A stretch of 64,000 nucleotides of DNA. It comes from Mytilus edulis (taxonomy: Eukaryota > Mollusca > Bivalvia > Mytilida > Mytilidae). A program made the translations under genes and the position numbers. Under the pieces are notes generated by a model that saw nothing but the letters and a program-made list of their open reading frames with translations, ran no database searches and had not been told where the DNA came from. The first letter of the stretch is position 1; every line of letters begins with the position of its first letter. Positions 1 to 13,479 of this stretch are shown in pieces. The stretch lies in the NCBI RefSeq assembly GCF_963676685.1, contig NC_092346.1, positions 43,149,289 to 43,213,288 of the forward strand, written 5' to 3'.

Positions 1-2019
1 GGTTCTTGATGTCAATGATACGATCTTTCCTGGTAAGTATTCAACCTTGATATCGGTTCTCGATTTGTCATTCTCAGGGCGGTTTGAGAAGGTTATTTCA
101 CTGGCTGGAAGTTGTTGGTATTGAGTTTCGAGTCTTACATTACCAGACACACCACCAATTCTGTTAAATGTAGACTTGAGTTGAATTCTTCTTACAATTG
201 GTTGTAGTTCAAAGCTGGTAGAGGAGGTCATTGCCTTCGTATTTCCTTTAAATTCCATCTCTGTTCTAAGTCTTCTAAATGATTCAAATGGTGTAGATAA
301 TGTAACCAAAACATATTTCTGAGATCCGGTTTTCAATCGTCCTTCTATTGCAACCATTTGTTCACCTTTCAGTAAGAGATTCCCGGTAGCAATAAGTTCA
401 CCATTTTCAGTTTTAAGATGACCTTCACTTGTAAAAAGGTTTTTGCTATTGTGGCTCATCGAGAGAATGGTGTCCATGGAACTGTCTCTATGTAAATGAC
501 TAACCATAAGTTGTCCTTTTCCAAATGGAGTTGTGGAGGTCAATGTATACTGAACGGATGCTTCTTTCCATGCAATATTATGTCTGCCCTTAATGTTAAA
601 ACCATAATGCTCTCCATTAATGTTGGTTGTGATCACTGTTGTAATATCGTTGAGTGTATTACTGTGTTGCCATGTAGAATCGTATTGGCTTGTTGGTGAA
701 GAAAGAGCTATTTTACCGCTCTGCTGAATCATAAGACCTGCTCTATCATGTGTGAGTTTACCTTTGTATCTGTATTCATTTCCATTAATATTAAGAACTA
801 GGCTGTTTTCGTTAGTTGTATCCTTACTTTGATGACTAAGATCTAAAGATACGGTTTGGATGGATCGAATGTTAGATTTGACACCAGCATGTCCCAAGTA
901 TATGTTGTTTTCTTTCTTTGCAGATGCATCAACCCGTATAGAATTCTTGTTTACCTGAACAGTTACAAGGGACTTCAAGGAGTCTTTAGCATCATGGGAA
1001 AATTCTAGGGACGAGGTTTTAAATTCGTTAAATGGTGTCTTGATGTTTAGAGATCCTTGTAATTGACGAATGCTCACTGGTTTTTTCAGGGAAAAGGCAG
1101 CCGATATTTGGTTATCTGGTTTCCAGTTGACATTAAAGTTTGTTTCATATTCGCTTGGGTCTGACAAATGGTTCATGCCAAGTTTAACATATCTTAATCC
1201 TTTTGCTGCAGTATGTACTGTTAAGCTGCCATCGATTTTGACTTGATCGTTACCATTTTTCTGTTTCAAAGATGCGTCAATAGATAGTTGTTCTTTTCCG
1301 TCAGATTTTATGTCAAAATGTGCATTTTCGTTTTTGCGATTTATGTTGATTTTGTTATTTTGCAGTGGACTTCTGAATACAAGGCTTGCATCAATATCTT
1401 GAATGTTGTTGTATGTGAGTTGAGTGTCAACAAATATTTGTTTGTCCTTGTCTGCATTAGCATCCCATTGAATGTCCAAATGTCCAACATAGATCGGTCC
1501 CTTCTTCTTTGCCTCAAATTCACCTTTGACTTTTCTTGAAGGCACAGACACATCACCAGAAAGTCGTAAAAATGCTGCTTTTTTGTATTGAGAACCAAAT
1601 TCTACCGAATAGTCATTATTTAGTCGAGATTTGACACGGAAGTTTCTTGGATCTAGGTTGAGCAGTGCTTCAAGATGGACTGGCTTCTGTCCGGACATAC
1701 TTATATCAGAGCTGACGTCATACTCTTCATCAGAAAGTTTAAGATCACTTACAACTTTTGTTTTGTGTCCAGCAATGTTTGAAATCAACTCATTGGTATA
1801 TCTCCTTTTGTTCTTCTGTTCAAAATTGTTCGCAATAGAAAAGTCTTTATCATTCCATTTCAGACTTACATCCCCAGTTAAGGATGTAAATTTTTTGGAC
1901 TTGTTCTTCATTACCAATGCAGCAGATACTGATTGCTTCTTGCCGTATGATAACCCAAAATTAGAATTAATACTCTTTGGATTGTGAGAATGCTTTCCTT
2001 TCAGTTTAAGATCTAATCC
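1..2019 (-). CDS. Large beta-repeat exon of the apolipophorin-like gene (runs off the window)
   Basis: This stretch is open for 673 codons on the minus strand after a TTTTCAG acceptor and is still open at base 1, reading ...DIKVEYLPGKIVSLTSRT at the edge. It encodes alternating polar and hydrophobic short strands (for example SINSNFGLSYGKKQ, KSKKFTSLTGDVSLKWNDK), the pattern of the lipid-covering beta-sheet region of apolipophorin and apoB. It joins the 2701-3001 exon in phase 0. Its size compared with the 40-576 nt exons upstream matches the few-large-exons layout of the middle of such genes. A basic KNKRR run occurs inside; whether it is a processing site cannot be told. Confidence 0.85.
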
Positions 2020-5000
2020 CTGAAAACAGCAATATGATTATGTCATCATTTCAAAACTTTCTCATACTATCTTTAAATCTTGAAAGCACGTGGTTTTCTA
2101 CTATTCCATCATTATTAGAATTTTAAAAATGTATATATACAATGTTATGTAACATATCGATTATCAAATAATTTCAATACAGTAAACTCAGGTATAATGA
2201 GTAAGTCGCATTTAGAAGTATGGTCCCGTTGGTCCTTTTGGTCTTGGAGGTCCTGCGCTTTACCAATACATTTTTTTTTACATATTTACATAACCGCTAT
2301 CAGTGAGGCATGACTCTGATTTGTTAACCGGTAAGTAATTGAAGTGTACTCTTAAAGTGTTAGGAAACTGCAATTAAGTTGTTGTCGATTGTAACTGCTG
2401 TCTCTCATAACCTTTTTTTTTTTTTTTTCTTAAATTAGACAGTTTTCATTTTTTATTTTCACGCTTTGTCCTGTCAGTTGCTTAAATTCGCTTGATATGG
2501 ACTCTGATGAATAGTTGTCGCATTTGTAATCATATCGCACCTCCTTATTTTACATTGATATAATATTTTCCATAAAGCATTGCCCTCTTTATTTTTAGAC
2601 CAACATTACATTAATGAATGTATACTATCTAAATCAAAAAGGATGATAATGGATAGAAAAAATAAACATCTTATGGTATTCTATGTTATGGTTTTCTTAC
2701 CAGAGCCAGATGTCTAATATCACCAGTTATATCTAATTCAGATTTCTTCCATCCCAGTTCGTGACGTACTAATGACGTAACAAAGATACGCTTGTTTTCA
2801 TCCTTTGGTTTTGCACCATATCTAAGATCAAAGTTCACTTTTGTCAATCTAGCTTTGTTGTTCATGTCTGTGTTGATAACAACATTGTAGTCACCATTCT
2901 TCTTGAAAGTTAAAGATCTGTTAATATAGAAAGCAATATTATTCCATCTTTTTTTCTTCAAGTTTAATAATTGCATTCCTAGAATTGGGTTCTGAGTACC
3001 ACTGACTGACTATACATCATTTACTAATTGCATTTTTGATGTAAAACATAGAATTATGTATCTCCAACCAAACTAAAACTATAGTTGAAAGGGGCTTTAT
3101 ATTTGCACTCAGTATGTCTGCCTGTTCATTTGTGATTAAAATTTACAAGACATATATAGCTTGTTGAATATTATGTGTTAATTAAACCTTATGGTTTTAC
3201 TGTGAAGCATATTAATATATTAATTGATAATTGTCAAAATCTTAACAAACATTTCGGACAGACTCACTGCATTTTCCGAATATTCAGCGATATTAGAGAA
3301 TTCTAAATCGGATAGAATCAGTTACATGGAAGCTAAATAAAATGTACCACTAAAAATGTAAAATTGCATAGTATTTCTAAATGTATACATACCCTTTGCC
3401 AGCCAATGACCAGACACTCTTGGTGAAACCATAATTGATTTTACTGTTGACTGTTATTTTGTCCCTGCTGATTCTTGGAATAACGTAATCTAGATTAACT
3501 CTGGTAATTACAGCGGTTTTCTGAAGTACAATATTTGAAGTTCCTTTTGCTCTTAGAAGTGGAGTTCTGATGTCAACTTTTGACTGATACCTGGCGTTTG
3601 ATTTCCTTAAAGTTCTCGTTAGTTTTGCTAAAACAGACATTAAAAAATTCTATGTTAACTACTATTCTATGGGATAGCTACACTATTTTCAATAGTTATT
3701 TGTACGATATCTGGGGTTCTTATATTGCACTAAACATAGTATTTTAAAAGATTGATTAAAAATATAAGAAGATATATGCTTGATGTAATTGAGACTTTAT
3801 TCATATTGGTTTACGTTTTCACTTAAATAAATTATAAAAATAACTTACTAAACACTTTTACGGTTTTATCCAAAAGCCTGTCAAGTGTAATGTCCACCAA
3901 AATAAGAGAACCACTTTTATATTCCATTGATCCTCCAAGGGCTGTGACTTCCTCCTTTGGTGTACGGATGGACAAATAAGGCATTAACTTTGTTGCTTTC
4001 TTTGTTTGTGTATTCTGCAATCTGCTTTCAAAACTGTAATCCTTCCCAGGTTCAAAGGAGATGGATGTTTTTATAGAAGACATTGCTTTCTTGGAAATCA
4101 GGTTTACTGTAAAGAACATGTCAATTTATTCTAATATAACATTGAAAAAAGATATCGAAAATATTAGTAGTGTTCTATTTTATATTTATCAACTTTTATT
4201 TTCCATAAGTCATTGATGGTATATTTTGACCCGAACTTGATACATTATATATTGAACAATTTCAGACAATAAACTGACCAACTTGTTATGCTTACTTTGG
4301 GAAACGTACCATCATGTATTTAAATATAATCAGGATTATTTTTGAATAGTTTTCTTTAAAGTTTGATTATTGCATTAACTTCAATTTTACAACAGTTGAG
4401 GTATAACTGCACACATAATGTTTGGCCAGAATATATATTTACGGTTAACCTATAACCTACCTTTTGACTGAATGGGTTGCTTAGATAGCCCCTTTACGGT
4501 CAATTCACCATTGAAACTTTTGCCGACAACATACTCTACAGAACTGCTGAGTCTGATATTTTCCTTATTTGGTATGATGATTTCAATGTATGGATTGTAA
4601 GTATAAAGCTGTCCTTTCCTTGTTCTGATCCATTCTCCAGTCACAGAGTATTCATCTTTGTCGTCGATAACAATTCTTCCAGCCACTTGTTTCTGTTGAT
4701 TGTCACCAACCAATGCTCCTAAACATTTCAATCTTATTTAATGTTTGGTTTGATTTCATAAATATTCATATTATTTGTGTAAAAAATAATGACATTTGTG
4801 TAAAAAATAATGACATTTAGGAATATTTCGTCGATATTTATATTACTAAAATACATAGAAAAGCAGACATATATTTTTCAATTCTGAGCACAATGGTCCA
4901 CAATTATACGTACATTATAATAGTATGAAACTTCTAGTTTAAATTATAAAATTGTCAGCTGTCTTTTCACGTTATACGAATGAAAGCGAGTTATGACTAC

Positions 5001-8000
5001 AAAGTGCAAATCTTTTCATATATATCTTTAAGAAAAATCAGTACTCAGTTTTTTTATAACAGTTCTTCAAAATAGAATAAATTTCTTTACATTGAAGGAA
5101 ATATTTTTAGCACAAATTTTAAGCAGAAATTAAAACGGTTGATGTCTTTCCTATAATGTCATTTATTTACCTCTAACTGAAACTCTCTTCCATGGTGAGA
5201 TCATGCTTATTTCAAGCAGAGGGTCAGAACGAACAAGACAATCAAAACTCAATTCACGGTCTACCTTAGAACCTGGGGTGCTAAAGGCTACTCTAGCTCT
5301 GGCCTCTTGTTTATCCTGTAATAAAACGTAGAAGTTATATAGTGTATTTAATCATTACATCAGTTCCCTTTATGCACTTGACACAACTAAAATCAAAATA
5401 TTTGCGTTTTGATTTCTTTATTGTTCACTTGAAAGTTTGAGTCAGAAATTCAGTATTAAAATGATAACACTTTTAGTAAATGCCTCAGACAGACAGACCA
5501 GAGCGATGGAAGAAACTCTTCATGCTTTTCAGTTGTTTCTTTGAAGTTTTTAATTAAACCATGTGTTTGCCGATTTTTTTAATGTGTTTGATATCCTCGT
5601 TAGGTATAATTACCTCAATTGAATTAAAGAGATAGATCAGTTTTCAAAAACGCAGGTCTTATTTTAAGTATTGTTATGGCATTACCTTTACAAATTTGTA
5701 TTCCATGTTGTAACTTTCATGTGTGTCACGTTTTAGAAGAGTGAGTCCAGCACTAACTGGTCCTGTCATTGGAAAGTATGGAGCATCGGCTACCAATGAT
5801 GCGTTTGGATACTGAAGTTCAGCACAGAGTTCCAGTCCGGTAATCTTGGCAAGTTTGTCTCCAGAACATACTTTCTTAGTCTGTCTGTTAGCAGTAATCA
5901 TTTTCTGTTCTCTCTCGGATTCACGATGGACAGTGAAGAAAGCAGTCCTGTTGATAATAGTCACTTTCTTTAAATTATTATATTTTGAGTTGCATTCCCA
6001 ACTTATTCCTATTACATCGGGTATCTTTGATGACTATGTATATAGATTTAAGACAAGCACTCTAAGACTATTACTTATTTAGAATTCCAAAATAGGAAAA
6101 ATAATAATAGAATGTTTTTAAAACTATAAGTTATTATAAAATATTGAAAATAGTACATACTTGACATTGAAAACTTCCATTTTATCAAATGGTGTTTTGA
6201 TCTGTGCACTTAGTACTTTTCCATTTTTCAGTTCTACGTGTCCTTCGAGGGAAGAGGAGGAGTGCATAGTGGAAACCATCTTTATTCCACTTTTTGTTAC
6301 AAAGGCATCTACGCTCATCATACTGTTGATCTGGACAGCGCCACTGTGGAAACATTGAAATATCAGCGTTTAGGATCTTCGACATTAAAATGTAAAATCA
6401 CAAAAATACTGAACTTAAAGGAAAATGCACTATCACTGAATAATATACTTTACTAAAATGAAATAAATCTAACGAAGACTGATTATTTAAATAGTTATTG
6501 AAAACACATACTAAAATTGAGAATGGAAATGGGGAATGTGTCAAAGAGACAACAACCCGACCATAGAAAAAACAACAAACAACAGCAGAAGGTCACCAAC
6601 AGGTCTTATATCAATATACTATATTAGTATACATAAGCACAACAAAAATTATGTTGGGGGTGGTTATGGTAGATTTTTATGGTTATAATATACTTTAAAT
6701 TGCTCTTAAATATTTGTTGACTACAAGTGTTCAAATTTATATTAACTCTCCCCATAAGCAACACGTTCCAATAGATATGACCAACTGGTTGTGTTTAGTA
6801 CCGTACAAAACTTTTCCTATTAAACCAAGTTATTTAATTTGATTTCGTCTGCAGATTGTTTCCAATCTTTTAATATTCTAGTAATACTTTACTAACCTTG
6901 GTTTCATATATCCATCCAAAGAAAGACTTGGTGATCTATCTGTTATTTTTGTCAAATCCATTTTACCAGAGGCACGTAGATCAACGGTAGCTGATCCATC
7001 AATGGTCAAATTTAATGGGAAGCCAGCCATTGTTGGAATGATGATACTGCTATCCAAGAATACGTAGCTCTTTGTGAAGGAGTATTCTTGTTTCTTGGCA
7101 AGAGTGGTAAGAATGTCAAGAATATTTATTGATTTACCATCAGTGATATCACTTAGTCCGGTGAATCTTGTAAACAGTAGCTCATTTCCAAAAACTCTCA
7201 TGTACAGATCTCCTTTTAATGAGTCAGATTCTGTGTCAAACTACAATAGCATATTGATCTTAAGTAATAAGGTAAAACAAACTTATTTGGTCTCTTATGG
7301 TAAGTTGTCTCATACCACATCTTCTCCTTTATACTAAATTGATACAAGTCATATCATACAAACCAAACTATACACGATTATAAACTTTGCACTATTTATC
7401 TACAAAAGATTTCTTAAATTTGTATCCCAAAACGATATTTGAAATAGGGTTACATTAAATCTGTGGCACATTTTCAGACTAGATATTTAACATTATATTA
7501 ATGATAAAATTTACCTGTCTGTCAATGTCTTCCATTTTTGTATTACTGATTCCTTTTATGTTCTGTTTTGTGACTTCTTTGACATCATTTTCCTGGAAGT
7601 ATCCGTTAGGTCCAAAGTAAGATTCAAGAAAATATTCAAGGCCCTCCATTCGTCCACCGATTTCTAATAGGTTGACGGAATGTCCAAAAAGGTCGAATGT
7701 TATGTTAGTCATGGCAGATCTTGGTAAGAAAGATTTTGAAGACCACACAACATTGCTGTCAATAGAAGCTCCAGTATTTAGTTTCTCAAGGAAGAAGGAG
7801 CCTTCGTAGTTTCTGGAATATTTCAGTTTTTCAAGATCGAATTCTTTCTTCAGCGCCTGGTCGTTGATGATATTCTTTATTTCTTGTTTCAGTGGGCTTG
7901 AAGTCTCCATTAAATTTGTTAAATGAGACCATACATAAGAACCAACTTGGTTGACCTCTTCTGATTCAAGTACATTTCTAACACGAGACAGGACATTATC

Positions 8001-11000
8001 TGAAGGGCATGTCATAAGAGCCTGGTAAGAAGCAATTCTCAATTCGGAATCCTCGTCTTTGTTCCTGAAGATTGCCATGACGTCGTCTCGCTGCAATATA
8101 GAACGCAATTTATATATTCATTATTATAGACATTGTAGTTCAAAATGTATGATGCTATACACAAGAATAAATTTTGTCATTTGATTTTGCCATGTTATTA
8201 TGGACTTTCCGTATCGATTTTCCTCTAAGTTCAGTTTTTTTGTGATTTTACTTTTTTCTGTATTACTATAAGTATTATTGACTTTTATCATTTTATGATT
8301 CATTTACACTGAAAATAAAATATAATTTTTTAGGTAGACTCAATATAGACATTTTACAAAATTACAAATTGAACACTTACGCTTATTGCGCATGGCATAC
8401 GACGGAAGGCTTGTATAGCAGAAAGGCGGACTTCAATGGGATTCTCTCTCTTGGTCATACAGTTAGAGATGGTTCTAATGGAATTACTAACGAATCCAGC
8501 ATTTCCAAGTGATCTAAGACTACGGATCACCTAAAAAAAAGTTTTAAATTAATCTTAAATGCTACATGAACTTTCTTTAAACCAAAAAAAAAAAAAATAC
8601 TTTACACTTCTGATTTAATCAACTATAGCATCTTTTTATTATTATAAAGTCATATAAAACTTAAATATTTAACAAAATTATAATTCCCCAAAAATAGAAG
8701 ATTGTGTTTTTAAGTCAGTATTTGAAATATCAATTTTTAATTCAAAGCAAAAAAAGTTTCATATAGGTAAATCATACATTAAATAAGGTCAGATGTCACC
8801 ATTATACTTCACATACCTTGCCAAGATTGTTTTTGTCTACGTAACATCCAACACCAATCTTGTCTTCTATAGAAGCAACAATACTTGCGATGTCCACATC
8901 ATTTTCACATTCATTTGTCTTGCAGTAGGCATATACGAGTGAAGAAACACCCAGCATAGCCTCTTCATTGTCCTCAGATGATATGAGTGGCTGTTCATAA
9001 ATGAAAAGGAAAACAGGGTAAAAACCTGTTGTAACTAAAACCAGTATGAGCATGTCTACATACTATTATGTTCTTGAGACAAAGTTTTTAATTTTAAAGT
9101 GATGAGTTTAATAATGTTGACCTTCAATGATAGAGGTATTTTTTATTAAAATATCACAATATGGTTCTTAATTTTGACAAATTATTTTGTTTATGAAATT
9201 CAACTATATTCAAAGTTTGATTGAACGCCGGAAAATTGAATACATTAAGTCACATCTGAAGTAACAGATATTTTTTCAAACAAACATAAGACCTACTTTG
9301 ACTTCATTCAGCATTTCTTTTGTCGGGTCTTTGATGAATGATAAAGTTGTTAGCCACATATTTGCTTCGATTCCACGAACTTCTTTCTTGTTAATCAAGT
9401 TAGTAATCAGTCTCAGTGAAGCTTTTGTTCCAAGCATTGGAACGGCATCAAGGAAGAATTTTCTACAAAGCAAATATTAAAATTTTCATCATTCCAATAA
9501 AAATTCATCCTTTCAAAATGTATTTAGAATTCTAAAGCTTCAGATACAAACTTAGTAGCAAGTGTTTCAACTGTATTTAATATTTGACAAGAATAACTGA
9601 TAAATGCCACTTACTCAACTCTCTTTTGATTCGATGCACAGAACCTGGTTCCTTTTACTTTTCTGTAAATCTGTTCCAGATCATCACTTTCTAAAGCCTT
9701 CATCAGTCTAACCAGTCCAGAAAACAAAAGTGGAGTATCTGGTTTCACACTGTCAGATGTGGATACACAAATTTCATTCAGTTTACTCATGACATCCCCG
9801 ATTGTACCTCTACCATCGTTAGAATGCACAAACGTCAATGGAACGCGGTGTCCAATGGAAACTGTAATACAAGAACACTGGTTCTTATATGAAACTTGGA
9901 AATATTTCTGTTGAAATACATTGTAAAAATTCTGTTTACATTTATCTGATTAAAGAAAGTTTAATTTTAATAGTTTGATAAGAGAAATATTTTTTCAAAA
10001 TTTCCTATTTTCAATTAGAGTCAAATATCAGAAAAAAAATTCAGTGATATATCTTTCAATGTTTTCTTACTTGAGCTAGACGATGATACTCTTTCTGTTA
10101 CATATTTCAATGTCTGTTTGGTCTTTGTTATAGCACCACTGGATTCCCTTGAGAATGGTCGGAGAACATGTTCTTCTTCACATACACTGCTCTGTAGTAT
10201 ACCAGCCTTGCTGATGTCTTGTGAACACTCATGGGTACCTTTTATCAGTGGCAGAGACTGAATTTCCTAGAAACGTATATCAAAGCCCATTGTGGTATAC
10301 ATATATTTAATAGAGCTGTCTATGCATCAGTTATAAAAAGTTGCGTATTATTAATTCCTTATATCTTTTGTAAGATATAAAATATAAACTCATTTAAAGT
10401 AATATCTATGTAAATACTTGTAAAAGAAAACGTCTAAAAAAACTTTTCTGGGTGAATAGGAGTCCTATTCAAAGTCAATTTCTATTCCAGTTTAAAGGAA
10501 ACTCATTTTCAGTGTTATTAGAAATCGTACCCAAAGCGACCCTCCATACAGAAACAGATGGACAAATTTATTAAAATATACTATAGAATAAGACGTTTTG
10601 GCAGAAAGATAAAATAATAATTATAACTTACAGATTGAATTTTGTATGGTGTTCCCTGCATCATTGTATTGTATCCATGTCTGTCTGTACATCCAAGCAA
10701 GTCTTTGCTCTTCTTGATTGTTCTGGAGTACCATCCATTGCTAGATACAGTATAGGCTGCTTTGCATTCCCCAGTGATGTCGGTCTGTGAAACAAATCAA
10801 AACAATATGAATATAGTAAAAGTGTTGTGTATATACTATTTTTCTCTGTATCTATAAAGATTAATAAACATTTGCTATAATTCCCCTTTAGCTCAAAACA
10901 TAAAGTTGTTTTTGTTAAGTTACTTGAGTGAAACTATGATATAATTCTGCTTACCTCTTGGACTGTTTGATCCTGTGTCAGGTCATCCATTGAGTTTTGA

Positions 11001-13403
11001 ACTGCTGAGAGGATACCACGTTTGATGTTTAGTACCCATGTTTTCTCAGGTATGGATGTACAAAGTTCTTCAATGCGGCCATCTTGGAAGGAGAATGCCA
11101 AAGGAGATTTCTCAAGGTTAGTTCTGAACTCTCCACTTTTGTCGGCATCTATCAGTGTTTCAGGCGCTTTAGGGTCTGATTCCAATAGTCTAACATTGTC
11201 AAGCTATAAATTTGAGAAAAGAAATTTCCATATTGAACATGTTCAATTTGTCAAAACAGCACCACAGATAAATTAACATAGAAATTTAGGTATTCGGATA
11301 CGAGAAAATTACGTCTCGTTAACTTAGGCAAAGTTTAAATAGATGAATTTGGCTATTCGTTTTAAGTAATACGGATATTGTGTTTTTACGTATCAACCTA
11401 TTCTTGGCTTATGAAATGTTTGACTTTATCCTTCCTAATAATGATAAACTTATGTGGTATTTTCGTGTATTCCCTACCCTTTAAAGTTAATAAATACATG
11501 AATATCTTTGATAGTTGGTAATATAACATTGTAATTTTTTGGAGCGTAAAATAAATCAATTCTCATTTGAAAAATAACTTAAAGTATTTTACCCGAAGAT
11601 TCATTTCACATTTTGAGACGACATCGATGTAAACTTTGGCAGTCAACTGAACTCCGGCTTTTTCCTCGGATGCTCCTTGTACTGTTGTGTCGACGTCGGT
11701 TGTGTAGTCATATTCGTAGGTTTTTCCGGTTTCGTATCCAAATTTCTTTGTTTCTGCAATATATGCATGTATGATATGATTAAAATATCTTTGCTATATC
11801 TGCATGATTCTTAGATACATAATTAACAAACCTAATAATGAAAACATTATATTTATTTTTACGAGCTTTAAAATTTTTACTGTTTTTGCAGTTTTCCTTT
11901 TCTTGACTCAAAGATAAATTCAAAAGGACTCAAAAGGGGATGTCCATATAAAAAAAAAGAAATAACAAAATTATGGTTTTTAAACCAAATGGAACGATTG
12001 AAAAGCAACTGTCTTATTTCTGACTTTGAACAGGGATTTTCCGAAAGAAAAAGAAGGATTTTAAAACTGAGAAAACTGTTTTTCCACTAATTTTATGCTT
12101 AATTAAAAAAAACAAAAACAAACATACCTGTACAACGTGTTGAACATGATCCTGTGTTAATAATTGGTCCTGGAATTAGAAAAAAATTAAATATCTACTT
12201 TGAAAAAATATGATAAAAAAACATCTACCAGACACCAACTAAAATGTTTACAAATGATGATCATGCTAATAATATAAAAAGAGTATACATTAAAAATTAA
12301 AGTTTAGCTAATTTATAGACAAAATTCATCAAAATACTACAAAACATTATGTGTTTTTGATGAGCTGTCATTGTAAGGCTGCTGTCCCTGCCTAGTTATT
12401 ATTCAAAGTCTCCATTTCTTCTCATTCAAAAAAAATGTATTTCACGTAAATATTGTCAAGATCTCATCAACAAAAAAACTCAAAACGTCCGTATAATAAG
12501 TAATAAAAATATTTATGAAATAGTTTAACATAAATATTGAACGCCGATCTAATTCAAAAGAGGAATTCCTTAAAACGGAAAAAATCAAAATGTATTAAAC
12601 AATTAAACGAGTGGAACAAAAGTATTATACTCCTCAGTTGGTATATGCATAATCTGAAGAAAATTGTTGGTAAAAGCTGGTTTTATAGCTATCTAAGCCT
12701 CCAACTTTTACGGCAGTTGCTTATAATGACAAAATTGGGTGCTCATCCCAAACAGACATATTAGAATAATAAAGGCAACAATAGTATGTTCAGTGTTCAT
12801 AGTTCGATTAAGCAAAATCAAATCAGGGAAACACATCAAGCGTACTTTTAGGAGGAAAGAAACGAACGACAATATACATAGAAACGGATTGTAGGTAACA
12901 ACTGTCATATTCCAGACTTGATGAGTCTTATGTAGACGAAACGCGCGTCTGGCGTATAAAATTATAATCCTGGTACTTTTGATAACTATTGATCCAGGAC
13001 ATTTTAAGAGAAAACGAAGGATTGGACCTTGTTACATTGCTAGCTAACACATTCATAATACTTTAATTATTATAAAAGCCTAGTCGATCAAAACTAAACG
13101 CATCTGGGCACAAGATTGATGGGGAAGAACACCAAAGTGACACTTAAAATAATGCAAGTAATACAAGTCATAAATCTTATGACATTTTTTTTTTTGTAAA
13201 TTCAATACGGATGAAAATGAAAAATATACTATTTGAAATGTACCGCTGTTTAAAAACACATTATTTCTTAGTCATTTTTAAATAAAAAATGTTATCAAAT
13301 AAAAATAAACACTAAAACGTAAATCACAAAAAAAAAAATATTACAACTTACCCGCCAATGTCGATGCCACTAAGGCAAGCAGTAGGATAAACGTACGCCC
13401 CAT
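1..13403 (-). CDS. Apolipophorin-like large lipid transfer protein, 5' portion (20 exons, 3' end outside window)
   Basis: Secreted lipoprotein scaffold of the apolipophorin/apoB/vitellogenin superfamily, which carries lipid in the circulation. Exons read on the minus strand: 13352-13403, 12128-12169, 11593-11753, 10955-11203, 10632-10784, 10071-10266, 9615-9861, 9297-9462, 8817-8990, 8381-8530, 7515-8090, 6897-7240, about 6161-6343, 5686-5967, 5171-5315, 4461-4718, 3849-4106, 3393-3627, 2701-3001, 1-2019. All use GT-AG and the phases agree except at the 6161/5967 junction. The start ATG opens a signal peptide (MGRTFILLLALVASTLAG). Residues ~35-85 have the family opening (KFGYETGKTYEYDY, then a beta-barrel strand ending in KCEMNLR); ~145 has WVLNIKRGILSA; ~290-720 is the alpha-helical vitellogenin-N part; later exons are short beta-strand repeats. 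The long repetitive last exon favours apolipophorin over vitellogenin, but the C-terminus that would decide is missing. Introns are mostly 200-900 bp with few recognisable repeats. Confidence 0.87.
4773..4818. repeat. 21-bp direct duplication in intron
   Basis: Two perfect tandem copies of a 21-bp unit (atttgtgtaaaaaataatgac) in the intron between exons 5171-5315 and 4461-4718. It is probably a small slippage duplication. Confidence 0.8.
6513..6625 (-). repeat. Truncated 3' end of dispersed retroelement family A
   Basis: Begins with aaattgagaatggaaatgg and continues through the 'caacaacccgacca' block shared with 47306, 48435 and 61975. It is the shortest kind of copy, about 110 bp, and lies in an intron of the lipoprotein gene. 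All copies share this left (element 3') end and differ in how far they extend. Confidence 0.8.
8170..8265 (+). repeat. Dispersed repeat family B fragment
   Basis: The stretch tttgattttgccatgttatt followed by a 'gactttccgta...gattttcctc' block matches the repeats at 16165-16385 and 60005-60175. It lies in the intron between exons 8381-8530 and 7515-8090. Confidence 0.6.
12537..12800 (+). repeat. Dispersed repeat fragment in intron 1 of the lipoprotein gene
   Basis: Shares blocks such as 'gttttatagct.tctaa.cc', 'acggcagttgc' and 'acagacatattag' with molluscan repeats, and partly with 35280-35480 ('ggttttatagctctctaa'). The 75-codon frame inside is not supported as a gene. Intron 1 (12170-13351) otherwise contains only the fragment at 12917. 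Confidence 0.5.
12917..12989 (+). repeat. Solo terminal repeat of the GACGAAACGCGCGTCTGGCG element
   Basis: The 73-bp stretch from cttgatgagtc to gataactat is nearly identical to the right terminal repeat at 51214-51297. No inverted partner is visible nearby, so this is a solo end or a heavily deleted copy. Confidence 0.75.
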
Positions 13404-13462
13404 TATGGAGCTGGCGGATTGTACTCGGTCGCAGTTTTCTAAAGCAATGTGAGGTTTAGTCA

Positions 13463-13470
13463 CTTATATA
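13463..13470 (-). promoter_or_regulatory. TATA box of the apolipophorin-like gene
   Basis: On the minus strand the sequence reads TATATAAG, 60 bp upstream of the initiator ATG (13403). A start site 25-30 bp downstream would give a 5' UTR of roughly 30-35 bases. The match to the TATA consensus and the spacing are seen directly; use as a promoter is inferred. Confidence 0.6.
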
Positions 13471-13479
13471 CTACTCCAG

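Noticed and set aside
1341..1987. ORFs of 85 and 118 codons within the first 2 kb
   Set aside because: They are other-frame shadows of the continuous 673-codon lipoprotein exon at 1-2019.
2700..2978. Exon start at 2978 (TTCTAG acceptor) in the lipoprotein gene
   Set aside because: It gives the wrong phase and a stop; the CAGTCAG acceptor before 3001 fits the upstream phase and keeps the frame open.
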